64,000 bases of DNA, taken from NCBI RefSeq assembly GCF_042684265.1, contig NZ_JBHULB010000016.1:62001-126000 (forward strand), in the 5' to 3' direction. The notes beneath the pieces are model-generated. The model made no database searches, was not told the origin of the DNA, and saw only the letters and a list, made by a program, of their open reading frames with translations. Shown in pieces: positions 16,376 through 25,507 of the stretch. A program made the translations under genes and the position numbers. How positions within the stretch are numbered: position 1 is the stretch's first letter; every line of letters begins with the position of its first letter. Source of the DNA: Croceitalea marina (lineage in GTDB: Bacteria; Bacteroidota; Bacteroidia; Flavobacteriales; Flavobacteriaceae).

Positions 16376-16918
16376 CTAGTTATGCTGTTTAGAACCACCT
16401 TTTTTAGCCAGAGAAAAATTCAACAATGCGCCTGCTGTAAAAAAGTGATCTTCTAAGGTACTTATTACATATTTATACTCTGTAAAAAAGAGAATTCTTC
16501 CTACGGTGTAATGAAATCCAGCACCAATATTTAATCCGAAAGAATTTTCTGAAAATTTTTCTTCTTCAAAACCTTGGTTTTCTATTTTAGTTTCAATAGT
16601 GTAATTAATTCCTGTTAATGGATAAAACCCTAGACCTTTATTTAAATCAATGATGTAATGAAGGTTTGCATTTGCTTCAAATAGGGACACTTCATTATCC
16701 TCATGAGATTTTCTAAAATACGAGATTTCAGGACCAAAACAATACGTATGATCTATGCCATAATATACCCTGGCATTTATTCCTGTGGTTTCTAAATTAC
16801 TCGAATAAGTGGCTGCAACTCCTGGCAAAAGAAACGGAGGCTCCATTTGCGCCCTTAGCTCAGATGTAATCACAAAAAAAATTAGAACAAATGCTATTTT
16901 AAATTTTAACCCCTGCAT
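16376..16918 (-). CDS. Outer-membrane beta-barrel protein in the Rieske operon
   Basis: A 180-residue exported protein. FKIAFVLIFFVITSELRAQ (6-24) is the signal peptide. The mature chain alternates in a barrel-like way (ETTGINARVYYGIDHTYCFG, FGLNIGAGFHYTVGRILFFT, YVISTLEDHFFTAGALLNFSL) and ends in aliphatic/aromatic strands, like an 8-stranded outer-membrane protein. It overlaps the GltS-Rieske gene upstream by 20 bases, so it is in the same transcript, but why a barrel is coupled to cytosolic redox enzymes is unclear. Confidence 0.68.
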   Translation of the reverse strand: MQGLKFKIAFVLIFFVITSELRAQMEPPFLLPGVAATYSSNLETTGINARVYYGIDHTYCFGPEISYFRKSHEDNEVSLFEANANLHYIIDLNKGLGFYPLTGINYTIETKIENQGFEEEKFSENSFGLNIGAGFHYTVGRILFFTEYKYVISTLEDHFFTAGALLNFSLAKKGGSKQHN

Positions 16919-18515
16919 AATTAATACCTGTTAAATGGTGCATATCCCTATCAAAAGTTGATAAATCATTAGGGTTAAATTTTGAAACATCATCATAACC
17001 GCAAGAACGTGCTACTACCTTTATTAAATCGTTTGTAGCACTAAAAAAATTATATAATTGTTTTGCAGAAGAATCAATAATCAGCCTGTTACGCAAAGAT
17101 TCTTTTTGGGTGGCAATGCCTACTGGGCAATTATTAGAACCACAAGCTCGCATCCCTAAACAGCCTATGGCCTGTAAAGCAGAATTAGAAACCGCAATAG
17201 CATCAGCACCCATCATCAAGGCCTTAGCGAAATCTTCTGCTATTCTTAAACCACCTGTAATTATTAAAGTTACATCTTTAGCACCAACCTTGTCCAAATA
17301 TTTTCTTGCTCTCGCTAGAGCAGGTATTGTGGGCACATTAATATTATCTCTAAGAATAGTAGGTGCAGAACCTGTGCCTCCACCTCTACCGTCTAAAATG
17401 ATATAATCAACGCCAACGTCTAATGCAAATTGAATATCTTTTTCGATATGACTGGCGGCTATTTTAAAACCAATAGGAATACCAGCTGTAAGCTTCCTTA
17501 CCTTTTTAGCAAAGTTTTTAAAATCTTCTACTCCGTGAAAATGTGCAAAAGTAGCAGGACTAATTGCGGTCTCTCCTTCATTTAATCCGCGAACTTCCGC
17601 AATCTCCTTACTCACTTTACTACCAGGCAAATGACCTCCAGTACCTGTTTTTGCCCCCTGCCCTCCTTTAAAGTGGAAAGCTTGTACATTATCCAATTTA
17701 TCCCAGCTGAAGCCGAATTGCGCTGATGCTAATTCATAAAAATATTTTGAATTATTTTTTTGTTCTTCGGGCAGCATTCCTCCTTCCCCAGAACATATTC
17801 CAGTTCCAGCCATTTCGGCCCCTTTTGACAAAGCGATTTTAGCTTCGCGTGATAAGGCGCCAAAACTCATATCACTAACAAAAATTGGAATATCTAACGC
17901 TAAAGGTTTCTTTGCTTTTGGGCCAATGGTAACTTTAGTCACAACCTCTTCATCATCTAATAATGGTCTAGAAGCTAATTGTGCTGGAAGAAATTGAATA
18001 TCGCTCCATTTGGGGAGCGTATTTCTATCAACTCCCATAGAAGCAGAAAAACCATGATGTCCAAGGTTTTTTAATCCATTTACTGCCAATTCTTTAATAT
18101 ACCCTGTATATGGTTCGGTCTCTTCTGGGTGGGTATCTGCATAAGTACCTAAATAGGCATCTCTATCAAAAGGCTGCGGATGATTAGTTTCAAAAGCAGT
18201 AATCTCATTTTCATCTACTTGAAGCGAATCTCCTTCAATATATTCTTGAAATTTATGAAGTTGCTCATCATTATTATATTCACTTATTCCAGTATCATAG
18301 CGATAATCCCAACCATGAACACCACAAATTAAATTATGACCATCAATATGACCATCAGCTAATAAAGCTCCTCTATGATGACACCTTCCATAAAGAACCG
18401 AAATACCGGTCTCATGTTTTATAATAACTAAATCTGTGTTTTTAACTAGTGCGTACTTAGGTACCTTTTGTTGAAGTTCTGAAATCTTTGTGATTTCAAT
18501 ACGTTTTTGTGCCAT
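16899..18515 (-). CDS. Rieske [2Fe-2S] domain fused to glutamate-synthase-like FMN domain
   Basis: A 538-residue fusion. Residues 1-110 are a Rieske domain (C45-H-H47, C64-G-V-H67). Residues about 140-538 are the FMN-binding, alpha-subunit-like domain of glutamate synthase: SDMSFGALSREAKIALSKG (about 214-232), SGEGG (242-246), GGQGAKTGTGGHLPGSK (284-300) and a cluster-binding set Cys452, Cys458, Cys463 (spacing C-x5-C-x4-C). The glutaminase domain is missing, as in archaeal-type stand-alone GltS proteins. It is the first gene of the compact operon reaching to 11580. It may be an amino-acid or glutamate-linked oxidoreductase using the fused Rieske cluster as electron port. Confidence 0.85.
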   Translation of the reverse strand: MAQKRIEITKISELQQKVPKYALVKNTDLVIIKHETGISVLYGRCHHRGALLADGHIDGHNLICGVHGWDYRYDTGISEYNNDEQLHKFQEYIEGDSLQVDENEITAFETNHPQPFDRDAYLGTYADTHPEETEPYTGYIKELAVNGLKNLGHHGFSASMGVDRNTLPKWSDIQFLPAQLASRPLLDDEEVVTKVTIGPKAKKPLALDIPIFVSDMSFGALSREAKIALSKGAEMAGTGICSGEGGMLPEEQKNNSKYFYELASAQFGFSWDKLDNVQAFHFKGGQGAKTGTGGHLPGSKVSKEIAEVRGLNEGETAISPATFAHFHGVEDFKNFAKKVRKLTAGIPIGFKIAASHIEKDIQFALDVGVDYIILDGRGGGTGSAPTILRDNINVPTIPALARARKYLDKVGAKDVTLIITGGLRIAEDFAKALMMGADAIAVSNSALQAIGCLGMRACGSNNCPVGIATQKESLRNRLIIDSSAKQLYNFFSATNDLIKVVARSCGYDDVSKFNPNDLSTFDRDMHHLTGINYAGVKI

Positions 18516-18638
18516 AGAATAGGTTGTTATCTCAATTAGATTGAAAGTAAGAGAATATCTTTACCACAGTAATTTAAGGTAAATAAATGAAAAGAAATGC
18601 CCAGGAGTTGGCGAATGTAATTTCAGTTGAAATATAAA

Positions 18639-19766
18639 TTACTTTATTAAGGTTTTGCAAAACCTATTGGTAGCTATTACTAAGTTTTTATAACTATTCT
18701 TCATAGCAACTTCTAAACTTTCTGTTTCATTAGAAACTGCGGCAATATAGCTTAAACCTGTCATTTCATGATCTTTTGGACTAAATTCTACAGAACCGCA
18801 TAGCGCTGCAACAGGAATACCTTTTCTTTTTGCAGAAGTTAATACCCCAGCGATTGTTTTTCCAGAAAGGGTTTGTAAATCTAACTTACCTTCACCTGTT
18901 ATAATCCAATCTGCATCTTTAATAGCATTATCAAAATCAGCAATTTCTTTAATCAACTCAATTCCTGATTTTAGTTCTGCATTTAAAAAAGCTATAGCTC
19001 CGCCTCCCAAACCTCCGGCAGCACCAGAACCTTTTATATTTTGAACATCTATTTCTAAATCAGACTTTATAACTCTTGCCAAATTTTTGAGTCCTGCATC
19101 TAATAACTGAACTTCTGTTGAATTAACTCCTTTCTGCGGGCCATATACATGAGCAGCTCCATTAGGCCCATAAAAAGGATTGGAAACATCACAGGCAACA
19201 TTCACTCTTACACCATCTAACCTTTTATGAACTGAAGCTTTTCTAATAGTAGCTACTATATCCAAGTTGCTTCCTATTGGTTTTAATATATTACCATCAC
19301 TATCTAAAAAATCGTACCCTAAAGCCGATGCCATTCCTATACCTCCATCATTAGTTGCACTCCCACCAATACCTAAAATAATTTCTTTGACTCCATTATT
19401 CAAGGCATCAACAATAAGTTCTCCAGTACCAATTGTAGTAGTATGCATACAATTCATTTCGCTCCTTTGGAGCAACTTGTACCCAGAAGCTTCAGACATT
19501 TCAATAAAGGCAGTCTTTTTATCACTTGAAAGTAAATAAGAAGATCGTATTTGTCTAAACAGCGGGTCTGAGACTTTTAAGGTAATTAAGTCTGCATTCA
19601 AATATTCTTTAACTACTTCAATAGTACCATCGCCCCCATCTGCTAAAGGCAATTTCATAATATCTGCTTTTGGAAAAACCTCTTTAACACCTTCGGCAAC
19701 AGCGTTACAAAATTCTAGCCCAGTTAACGAGCCTTTGTATTTATCAGGAGCTAGTACAAATTTCAT
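18639..19766 (-). CDS. Glycerate kinase (GlxK/GarK type)
   Basis: A 375-residue glycerate kinase of the type I family that phosphorylates glycerate to 2-phosphoglycerate (or 3-phosphoglycerate). N-terminal APDKYKGSLT (7-16) and PLADGGDGT (41-49) are signature motifs, as are GIGGSATNDGG (about 132-142), ACDVSNPFYGPNGAA and the C-terminal GEGKLDLQTLSGK. Length is normal. It is 123 bases upstream of the GltS-Rieske gene on the same strand. A metabolic link to the ThDP enzyme through glyoxylate and tartronate semialdehyde is tempting but not supported, because that enzyme keeps a catalytic Glu that glyoxylate carboligase lacks. Confidence 0.93.
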   Translation of the reverse strand: MKFVLAPDKYKGSLTGLEFCNAVAEGVKEVFPKADIMKLPLADGGDGTIEVVKEYLNADLITLKVSDPLFRQIRSSYLLSSDKKTAFIEMSEASGYKLLQRSEMNCMHTTTIGTGELIVDALNNGVKEIILGIGGSATNDGGIGMASALGYDFLDSDGNILKPIGSNLDIVATIRKASVHKRLDGVRVNVACDVSNPFYGPNGAAHVYGPQKGVNSTEVQLLDAGLKNLARVIKSDLEIDVQNIKGSGAAGGLGGGAIAFLNAELKSGIELIKEIADFDNAIKDADWIITGEGKLDLQTLSGKTIAGVLTSAKRKGIPVAALCGSVEFSPKDHEMTGLSYIAAVSNETESLEVAMKNSYKNLVIATNRFCKTLIK

Positions 19767-19772
19767 TTTTAT

Positions 19773-19796
19773 ACTTAAATAAGTGTATCAAAAATA
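19773..19796 (-). promoter_or_regulatory. Predicted -7 box and inverted repeat before glycerate kinase
   Basis: On the minus strand TATTTTTG (19796-19789) fits TAnnTTTG, and an ACTTA-AA-TAAGT inverted repeat (19773-19784) lies between it and the start codon at 19766. No good -33 TTG is visible. Confidence 0.35.
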
Positions 19797-19838
19797 GTAA
19801 TAGACTTATTACCTGAACTGGATTTATTTATTTATCTA

Positions 19839-21005
19839 TTATCTATAGCTAAGGGCAATTTGAGCTAGTTGACCAACAATCTTTACAGAATCCTTCATTG
19901 TTAATTTTGAGCCGTCAGCATGAATCCATCTCTTTAGAGGTTGTTCACAAATTATTTTTTTGGCTTGAGCTTTTCCATAAAATTTTCTCATCCGCATAAA
20001 TATCTCAACATCAAATAACCATTTGGTAATAAATGGCTTTTGAAACATTGTATTCGCAATATCTCTATCCATTATTTTGGCTCCACATTGTGTGTCTTTA
20101 AAAGGCATTCCTAATATGGTTTGGATAATAAAATTTACGGTCATGCTAATTATTTTACGAGCAGATTCTTTTGTAATATCAGCTCCCATACGCGAAATTC
20201 TAGAACCACTTACAATCTTAAAATCAGAATTTTCAATAGTACTGACCAAATCGTCAAAATCTCTAAAATCAGTAGATAAATCTGCATCCAAAAATCCAAT
20301 ATAATTAAACTGTGGGTCTTTGGTTAAATGTAAAATACCTTGTCTCACGGCCTCTGCCTTACCTCCATTTTTCTTACAGTCATAAATACTGATGTTAGAC
20401 TCATTCCCTTTTCTTAGTTCTTTAAGTACTTCTAATGTATTATCTGTACTCCCATCGTTTGCAAAACATAAATGATATCCTAGATTTTTATGCGCAAAAG
20501 CCTTAAATTCATCACTTAATAAACGTGTCTCTTCATTATAGCAAGGAATAACTACCCCAATACAATTTTTTTGTATCATTCTAGTATCCGGTGTAGCATT
20601 ATCGGCAAAATTCTTTACTATCGGAGCACCGATCTTTCTTTTTACACGTGCCGTAATTTCATCTAGACTTACTGGTTTTTTCAAGTAATCGTCTACACCC
20701 AAATTGAAATTCTCCATGATAACAGATTCGCTATTGTTACCTGATAGAACTAAAATTGGAGTATTCTTGTTCCTAAAAACTCTTATATATTTTACTACCT
20801 CCGTCCCAGTGCATTGAACCATTTTGTTTCCAGACATTTCGGGCATATTCATATCTAAAAGCACCAAATCTGGCAAAAAGGAATTATAAGCTCTTATTCC
20901 TTCTTCCACAGAACTGGCGGTCTTTACTGCATACCCAACTTCGGTAAGTCTCTTTTCAATAGACAAAAGAACTAATTGTTGGTCATCAATTGCTAAAATT
21001 TTCAT
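19839..21005 (-). CDS. Response-regulator receiver domain fused to family 2 glycosyltransferase (copy A)
   Basis: A 388-residue fusion of two normally separate proteins. Residues 1-127 form a receiver: acidic pair Asp7/Asp8, phospho-acceptor Asp51, Lys110-Pro111. Residues about 148-388 form a GT2 enzyme of the dolichyl-phosphate glucosyl/mannosyltransferase type: VVIPCYNEE (151-159), NDGSTDNT (183-190), FLDADLS (238-244) and GSRISRMGA. No membrane segment follows. The layout implies that phosphorylation directly switches sugar transfer onto a lipid or polymer. It is 10 residues longer than its paralogue at 31501, all in the loop after MPEMSG (NKMVQCTGTE). A shared 17-bp motif lies 97 bases upstream. 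Confidence 0.88.
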   Translation of the reverse strand: MKILAIDDQQLVLLSIEKRLTEVGYAVKTASSVEEGIRAYNSFLPDLVLLDMNMPEMSGNKMVQCTGTEVVKYIRVFRNKNTPILVLSGNNSESVIMENFNLGVDDYLKKPVSLDEITARVKRKIGAPIVKNFADNATPDTRMIQKNCIGVVIPCYNEETRLLSDEFKAFAHKNLGYHLCFANDGSTDNTLEVLKELRKGNESNISIYDCKKNGGKAEAVRQGILHLTKDPQFNYIGFLDADLSTDFRDFDDLVSTIENSDFKIVSGSRISRMGADITKESARKIISMTVNFIIQTILGMPFKDTQCGAKIMDRDIANTMFQKPFITKWLFDVEIFMRMRKFYGKAQAKKIICEQPLKRWIHADGSKLTMKDSVKIVGQLAQIALSYR

Positions 21006-21101
21006 TGGTTAAGAATTTAATATTTGGTTATTTCTAAATATTTCAAATCAAAAGTAGCTTCAGTGAGCCTCCAAATAGGATTCAAAATGATAGATTGCTT
21101 T

Positions 21102-21118
21102 TTTCTGTAGATGAATGG
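21102..21118. promoter_or_regulatory. Candidate regulatory motif, site 1
   Basis: TTTCTGTAGATGAATGG, one of five related intergenic sites (28398, 30172, 32868 and 41396 are the others). It lies in the 189-base divergent region, 97 bases before the start of the receiver-GT2 gene at 21005 and 77 bases before the GT-C-like gene at 21195. Confidence 0.5.
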
Positions 21119-21164
21119 TCAAATGAAATCGATGACTGATTATTAGATACATACACAATATCTA

Positions 21165-21172
21165 TACTTTTG
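21165..21172 (+). promoter_or_regulatory. Predicted -7 box for the GT-C/lipoprotein/glycosidase operon
   Basis: TACTTTTG matches TAnnTTTG, 23 bases before the start at 21195. The -33 region has no TTG, which would fit a promoter that depends on an activator such as one binding the motif at 21102. Confidence 0.4.
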
Positions 21173-21194
21173 TAATGTTATATTTTCTTACAAT

Positions 21195-24100
21195 ATGTTA
21201 CCAATGCAAAAAACTAATGTTCTATTGGTTTTAGCTCTATTTATAGGGTTAGCCTTTCATGGTTCAAGTATTTTCTTCACCTTGGAGAGTACCTATGATG
21301 CATTGATTCATTTATTTTTTGCAGATCACTATGCGCAAAGTTGGTTTGAGCCCTGGGACTATAGATGGTATACCGGGTTCACAGTTCAAGGGTATCCTCC
21401 TTTGGCCCATCAATCCATTGCAATATTATCATTCATTGGCGGTCTTAAATTTGGTCTCTACACTGTTACCTTGATCGCTATAGTTCTATTCATAACAGGA
21501 GCATATCGCTTTGGCCTTTTAATTACCGGAAATCGTAAAATTGCAGGTTATACATCTATTCTAGCGGTCTTCTCATCAACATTTATAGAAACCCTACATT
21601 TATTTGGGCAACTACCCAGTATTGTAGGTCTGTCTGTTTTATTACATGCTCTACCAGAAATCTATTCTTGGATAAAAACTGGTCGTATTCGCTATTTAGC
21701 TACGAGTCTTTCATTAATAGCCGTCACCGTAACCTCTCATCATGTCACCCCAATTTTTGGTATGGTATTTTTCATATTTCCATTAATCGGGATGGTAATT
21801 ATGGATGCTTCAAGAGATAAAGTAGAAAGTAATAAGGATATCTCCTTTAAAGTATTCTGGAGTCAATTTAAAAAATTGTTTTGGCGTATTATGCTTTTTG
21901 GAATAACATCGCTAACCTTAATCGTTTTCTGTATACTACCATATTGGATTAATTCAAAAAAAAATCCTATTACTCAAGTTCCAATACCACATGGTTCTAG
22001 AGATAACTTTCTAGAGGTTACTTCTTCTGGTTTGGTGTTTTTTCTAATTCCCTGGGGTATACTTTTATTTCTATTACCTTATATTTTCTATCGTTTCTAT
22101 AGTAAACGTTACCTGTTTTTTGGTCTTTCTTTTACCATACTTGCTATTTTAGGTACTGGAGGAACCACCCCTATACCATTAAAATTATTAGGAGAAACCG
22201 CATTTAATATCTTGACTTTAGATCGTTTCACCTTATGGGCTACCATTATGGCATTACCCATTTTTGGCGAATTCGTTTATAGAATGGTGCAAGGCGATTT
22301 AAAAGCTACACTTCAGAAAAACTTGGGTGCGGTTTACCACCGCATTTTGGGAGGTTGTCTAGCATCAGGTATTTTATTGATGGTGATTTTTACCATGAGT
22401 CTCAACTATTTTAGACCTGCACAGCCTAAAAAAATTAAAGTATTACCTATTGTCAATTTTCTAAGTCAAGATTCTCATGACCAATGGCGCTATTTACCGC
22501 TTGGTTTTGGTGACCAGATGGCTTGGCTTTCTGCCCAAACAAATGCTATGACCGTTGATGGAAATTACCATTCTGCTAGAAGACTTCCTGAATTAACTAC
22601 AAGGGCTATTGAACGTTTAGAGAATTCGAAATTTAGAGGAGTAGAAGGTATAGGTTCTCTGCAACAATTTTTAACAGTTCCCGAAAAGTATAATTTAAAA
22701 TATGTCTTCTCTAACGACAAATTTTATGATCCTATATTGTTCTTTTCGGGCTGGCAACGTCTACAACAATTAGAGAATGGCATTATGGTGTGGGAAAAAC
22801 TAAATGTACCACCCTTACCTAAAATTATTCCAAAAGACGATGTCTCTAAAGGTTTGAAAATAATGTGGGGTATTATTCCTTTACTTACTGTAATACTTGC
22901 ATTCATTTTTAACATACAATACGTATGGTATAGAGTACTTAAAAATAGAAGATTACCTGAAGGACCTTTCTTGAAATATGCGATTAACTATACTATTTTC
23001 TCAAAGAGCCTCATACGAATTAATCATTTATGGGCATTAATTATGCTCTGTCTTTTTGGTTTTGGAATATATAAATCCTATTTAACCAGTGCCACACAAT
23101 TTGCACCTACAAATGTAGTGATGTCTTATTACGATGCCTTGGATTTTAAAGAATTCAAAAGGGCATATTCTTACTTAAATCCTGACGCAGGCGTCAAACT
23201 TTCTCAATACATGTTAGAGGTTTCGGTAACCGATGGTATTTTAAGTTCTTACGCCAAGCTAAATGCCATTGATGTTCAGATTATAGAGCAAAACGACTCT
23301 TTAGCAAAGACTAAAGTTTCAACTTATTGGATAACACCTTTAGAAAAAATAAACAAAGTGTTTTATCATACAATTGTTAAAAAAGGAAGACGCTGGTACC
23401 TAGAACCTTCTAAACCAAAAAATGACCTTCCCCCTGATCAGCTTTTATCTTCAAATACAACTTCATTTTTTAACCAAGGTAGAAGACGTATTACTACACA
23501 ACAAACGCATCATGAAGATGTTTTGAAACAACCAGTGCTTGAAGTACTACAGGCCAAACTTGTAAAACACCAAGGAAGTTATAGTATTATTGGCGAAGTT
23601 CAAAATGTTGATGACATTCCCGCAGATGTGGTAATTAAGGGAACCCTATATAATGACATGAATCATGAACTTGCAAATTATAGTGCAAAGTACCACATGA
23701 AACATAAGCTTATGCCTAAAGAAACCACAACATTCAAAATAGATTTTGAAGGTATCGCATGGTTATCTACAAAAGACACCATTCCACCTACTTTTGACCC
23801 AGATCAGTTTACCCCTGTTAGCTTAGCCGAACAACCGACCAAATTTAATTTGCAATGTGCAGGAAACACCGCCATAACCGATTTATACAAGCAAATCGCT
23901 GTCCAAGAACTGGAATTTACTCCAAATAAGATTTCAGGCACCCTCTTTAATGCTGGTATACAAGAAGTAACGATTCCGCAATTGCTATTTTCTTATTATG
24001 ATAACCGCAAAGAATTAATTTGGGTAGACAATCATTTTTTAGAAGAAGGTGTTCGAATTCAACGTAAACAATTTTTCGAGTATGAGCCAGTTGATTTATC

Positions 24101-24290
24101 AGATATTGAAGTCATATTCAGTAGTTTAGAATACTGTTTTGTTAATGGTTTGCCAAATGCCTCTATTTCTGAAAAGGTATTTCCAAAAAGAGATTGGTCC
24201 CATAGCAAAGAACAATTACAAGCTTTTAAGGGAAAAACATACGAATTTATAAGAGTTCAAACCAATAGTTATATAGGTAATCCGAATTAA
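21195..24290 (+). CDS. Large multi-spanning membrane protein, GT-C-like (polysaccharide locus)
   Basis: A 1031-residue integral membrane protein. Residues 1-420 contain about ten hydrophobic helices with a first-loop Asp/His-rich segment (TLESTYDALIHLFFADHY, about 30-47), the layout of GT-C glycosyltransferases and of proteins annotated as 6-pyruvoyl-tetrahydropterin synthase-related membrane proteins. Two further helices occur near 555 and 615. Then comes an NTF2-like domain (about 640-745) and two beta-rich domains to the end. It likely transfers sugars from a lipid carrier outside the membrane, but this is inferred. First gene of a three-gene operon with the lipoprotein (2-base gap) and glycosidase. 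Confidence 0.72.
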   Translation: MLPMQKTNVLLVLALFIGLAFHGSSIFFTLESTYDALIHLFFADHYAQSWFEPWDYRWYTGFTVQGYPPLAHQSIAILSFIGGLKFGLYTVTLIAIVLFITGAYRFGLLITGNRKIAGYTSILAVFSSTFIETLHLFGQLPSIVGLSVLLHALPEIYSWIKTGRIRYLATSLSLIAVTVTSHHVTPIFGMVFFIFPLIGMVIMDASRDKVESNKDISFKVFWSQFKKLFWRIMLFGITSLTLIVFCILPYWINSKKNPITQVPIPHGSRDNFLEVTSSGLVFFLIPWGILLFLLPYIFYRFYSKRYLFFGLSFTILAILGTGGTTPIPLKLLGETAFNILTLDRFTLWATIMALPIFGEFVYRMVQGDLKATLQKNLGAVYHRILGGCLASGILLMVIFTMSLNYFRPAQPKKIKVLPIVNFLSQDSHDQWRYLPLGFGDQMAWLSAQTNAMTVDGNYHSARRLPELTTRAIERLENSKFRGVEGIGSLQQFLTVPEKYNLKYVFSNDKFYDPILFFSGWQRLQQLENGIMVWEKLNVPPLPKIIPKDDVSKGLKIMWGIIPLLTVILAFIFNIQYVWYRVLKNRRLPEGPFLKYAINYTIFSKSLIRINHLWALIMLCLFGFGIYKSYLTSATQFAPTNVVMSYYDALDFKEFKRAYSYLNPDAGVKLSQYMLEVSVTDGILSSYAKLNAIDVQIIEQNDSLAKTKVSTYWITPLEKINKVFYHTIVKKGRRWYLEPSKPKNDLPPDQLLSSNTTSFFNQGRRRITTQQTHHEDVLKQPVLEVLQAKLVKHQGSYSIIGEVQNVDDIPADVVIKGTLYNDMNHELANYSAKYHMKHKLMPKETTTFKIDFEGIAWLSTKDTIPPTFDPDQFTPVSLAEQPTKFNLQCAGNTAITDLYKQIAVQELEFTPNKISGTLFNAGIQEVTIPQLLFSYYDNRKELIWVDNHFLEEGVRIQRKQFFEYEPVDLSDIEVIFSSLEYCFVNGLPNASISEKVFPKRDWSHSKEQLQAFKGKTYEFIRVQTNSYIGNPN

Positions 24291-24292
24291 TT

Positions 24293-25507
24293 TTGAAAAA
24301 GGTACTTTATATTTTAGTGATAATTTTCTTTTGTACATGTCAAAAGCAAGAGGTGGCGAATGCATTTTCCACTCCATCTTTCGAATTAATTAAAACTAAA
24401 GATATTTATGTGGCCGCTTCTCCTATTTCATTAAAATTTAAGGGCACGCAAATTGCATTCTTAAGTATAACAAATTCGCTTGGGAGCACTTTAATTAAAC
24501 CAAAAATAAAAGAAGGCTTTTTAAATTTTGAATTCCCCAAGACCTTCACCACCAAATCTGGACTTTGCACCTGGAATCTAATCTACAATCAAAAAATATA
24601 TAAGAAAGGAACACTTACAATAATACCCAATTTTCGAGATGGGGTTAAAATTGCGTCTTTTCTAGGTCCAAGAAGCATCTCAGCTGGTGGCACTGATTTC
24701 TCTATGTTCGTAGTTTCTCCTACTGATATTTATGATAATCCTGTATTAGACTCTACCATAATTAGCAACACCTATCAATTTGGCTCTTCTATTGAAGAAA
24801 GTGCGGTTAAAGTAAAAAATGGAATTAGTTGGCAAAATATATTTAGTCCGACCAAAACAGGTAGAATATTGATTACAGCATCCTATTTAGAACATAAAAG
24901 TAAGGAAATGACAACTATTGTCTACCCCGCACTGCCAGAAGAGTTTAAAATTTATTATACACGAAACCACCCCTATGCAGATGGCAACCAAGTTATTTCT
25001 TTTTCGACAGATATTATTCGAGACGAATTTCAGAACATTATAAGTGATGGCACTCTAGTAACCTTTTCAATAATTAATTCTAAAGGCATGAGGTTAGAAA
25101 CTATGGGAACTACAATTAACGGTAAAGCTACAGGACAGTTATTACACCCCGACAAAGCTGAAAAGTGGATGGTGACGGCATACATTTTAGGAGCAGCCAA
25201 AAGCGAATCTATTAATTTGGAATTTAAACCTGCGGTTAAAGATTTTAATATCACCTTTAGCGAAGATGGAAGAAAAATAGCATTGGAGAATATTCAAAGC
25301 TTTATGGGCCAATATATACCCGATGGTTTAATTATAACTCTTCGTCTTTTAGATAAAAACGGTATAGTAATTACTACTAAAAAAACAAGTACACGTCTTG
25401 GGGAAGCCAAATTTGAGCTTCCGCTAGATTTCCATCCTAATGGCACATATGACCTATCCATTGAAACAGCAGGAATTTTTAAAAAGCAAAAACTAATCTT
25501 GAAATGA
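24293..25507 (+). CDS. Ig-like lipoprotein of the polysaccharide operon
   Basis: A 404-residue lipoprotein starting at TTG, 2 bases after the preceding stop; no in-frame ATG matches the signal peptide better. The signal is KKVLYILVIIFFCTC with lipid-attachment Cys at about 16, then QKQE. The rest is beta-rich, with at least two invasin/Big_1-like modules recognisable from a repeated pattern of DxxGxxxxDGTLVTFS and GxxTGQLxxP (about 250-290). It could scaffold or bind the polysaccharide on the membrane surface. It ends with a 4-base ATGA overlap with the glycosidase, so the two are translationally coupled. Confidence 0.68.
   Translation: MKKVLYILVIIFFCTCQKQEVANAFSTPSFELIKTKDIYVAASPISLKFKGTQIAFLSITNSLGSTLIKPKIKEGFLNFEFPKTFTTKSGLCTWNLIYNQKIYKKGTLTIIPNFRDGVKIASFLGPRSISAGGTDFSMFVVSPTDIYDNPVLDSTIISNTYQFGSSIEESAVKVKNGISWQNIFSPTKTGRILITASYLEHKSKEMTTIVYPALPEEFKIYYTRNHPYADGNQVISFSTDIIRDEFQNIISDGTLVTFSIINSKGMRLETMGTTINGKATGQLLHPDKAEKWMVTAYILGAAKSESINLEFKPAVKDFNITFSEDGRKIALENIQSFMGQYIPDGLIITLRLLDKNGIVITTKKTSTRLGEAKFELPLDFHPNGTYDLSIETAGIFKKQKLILK

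Noticed and set aside
19839..21005. Frameshift or sequencing error in receiver-GT2 copy A because of the extra ten residues
   Set aside because: The insertion is exactly ten codons, the frame is intact on both sides and all receiver and GT2 motifs are preserved.
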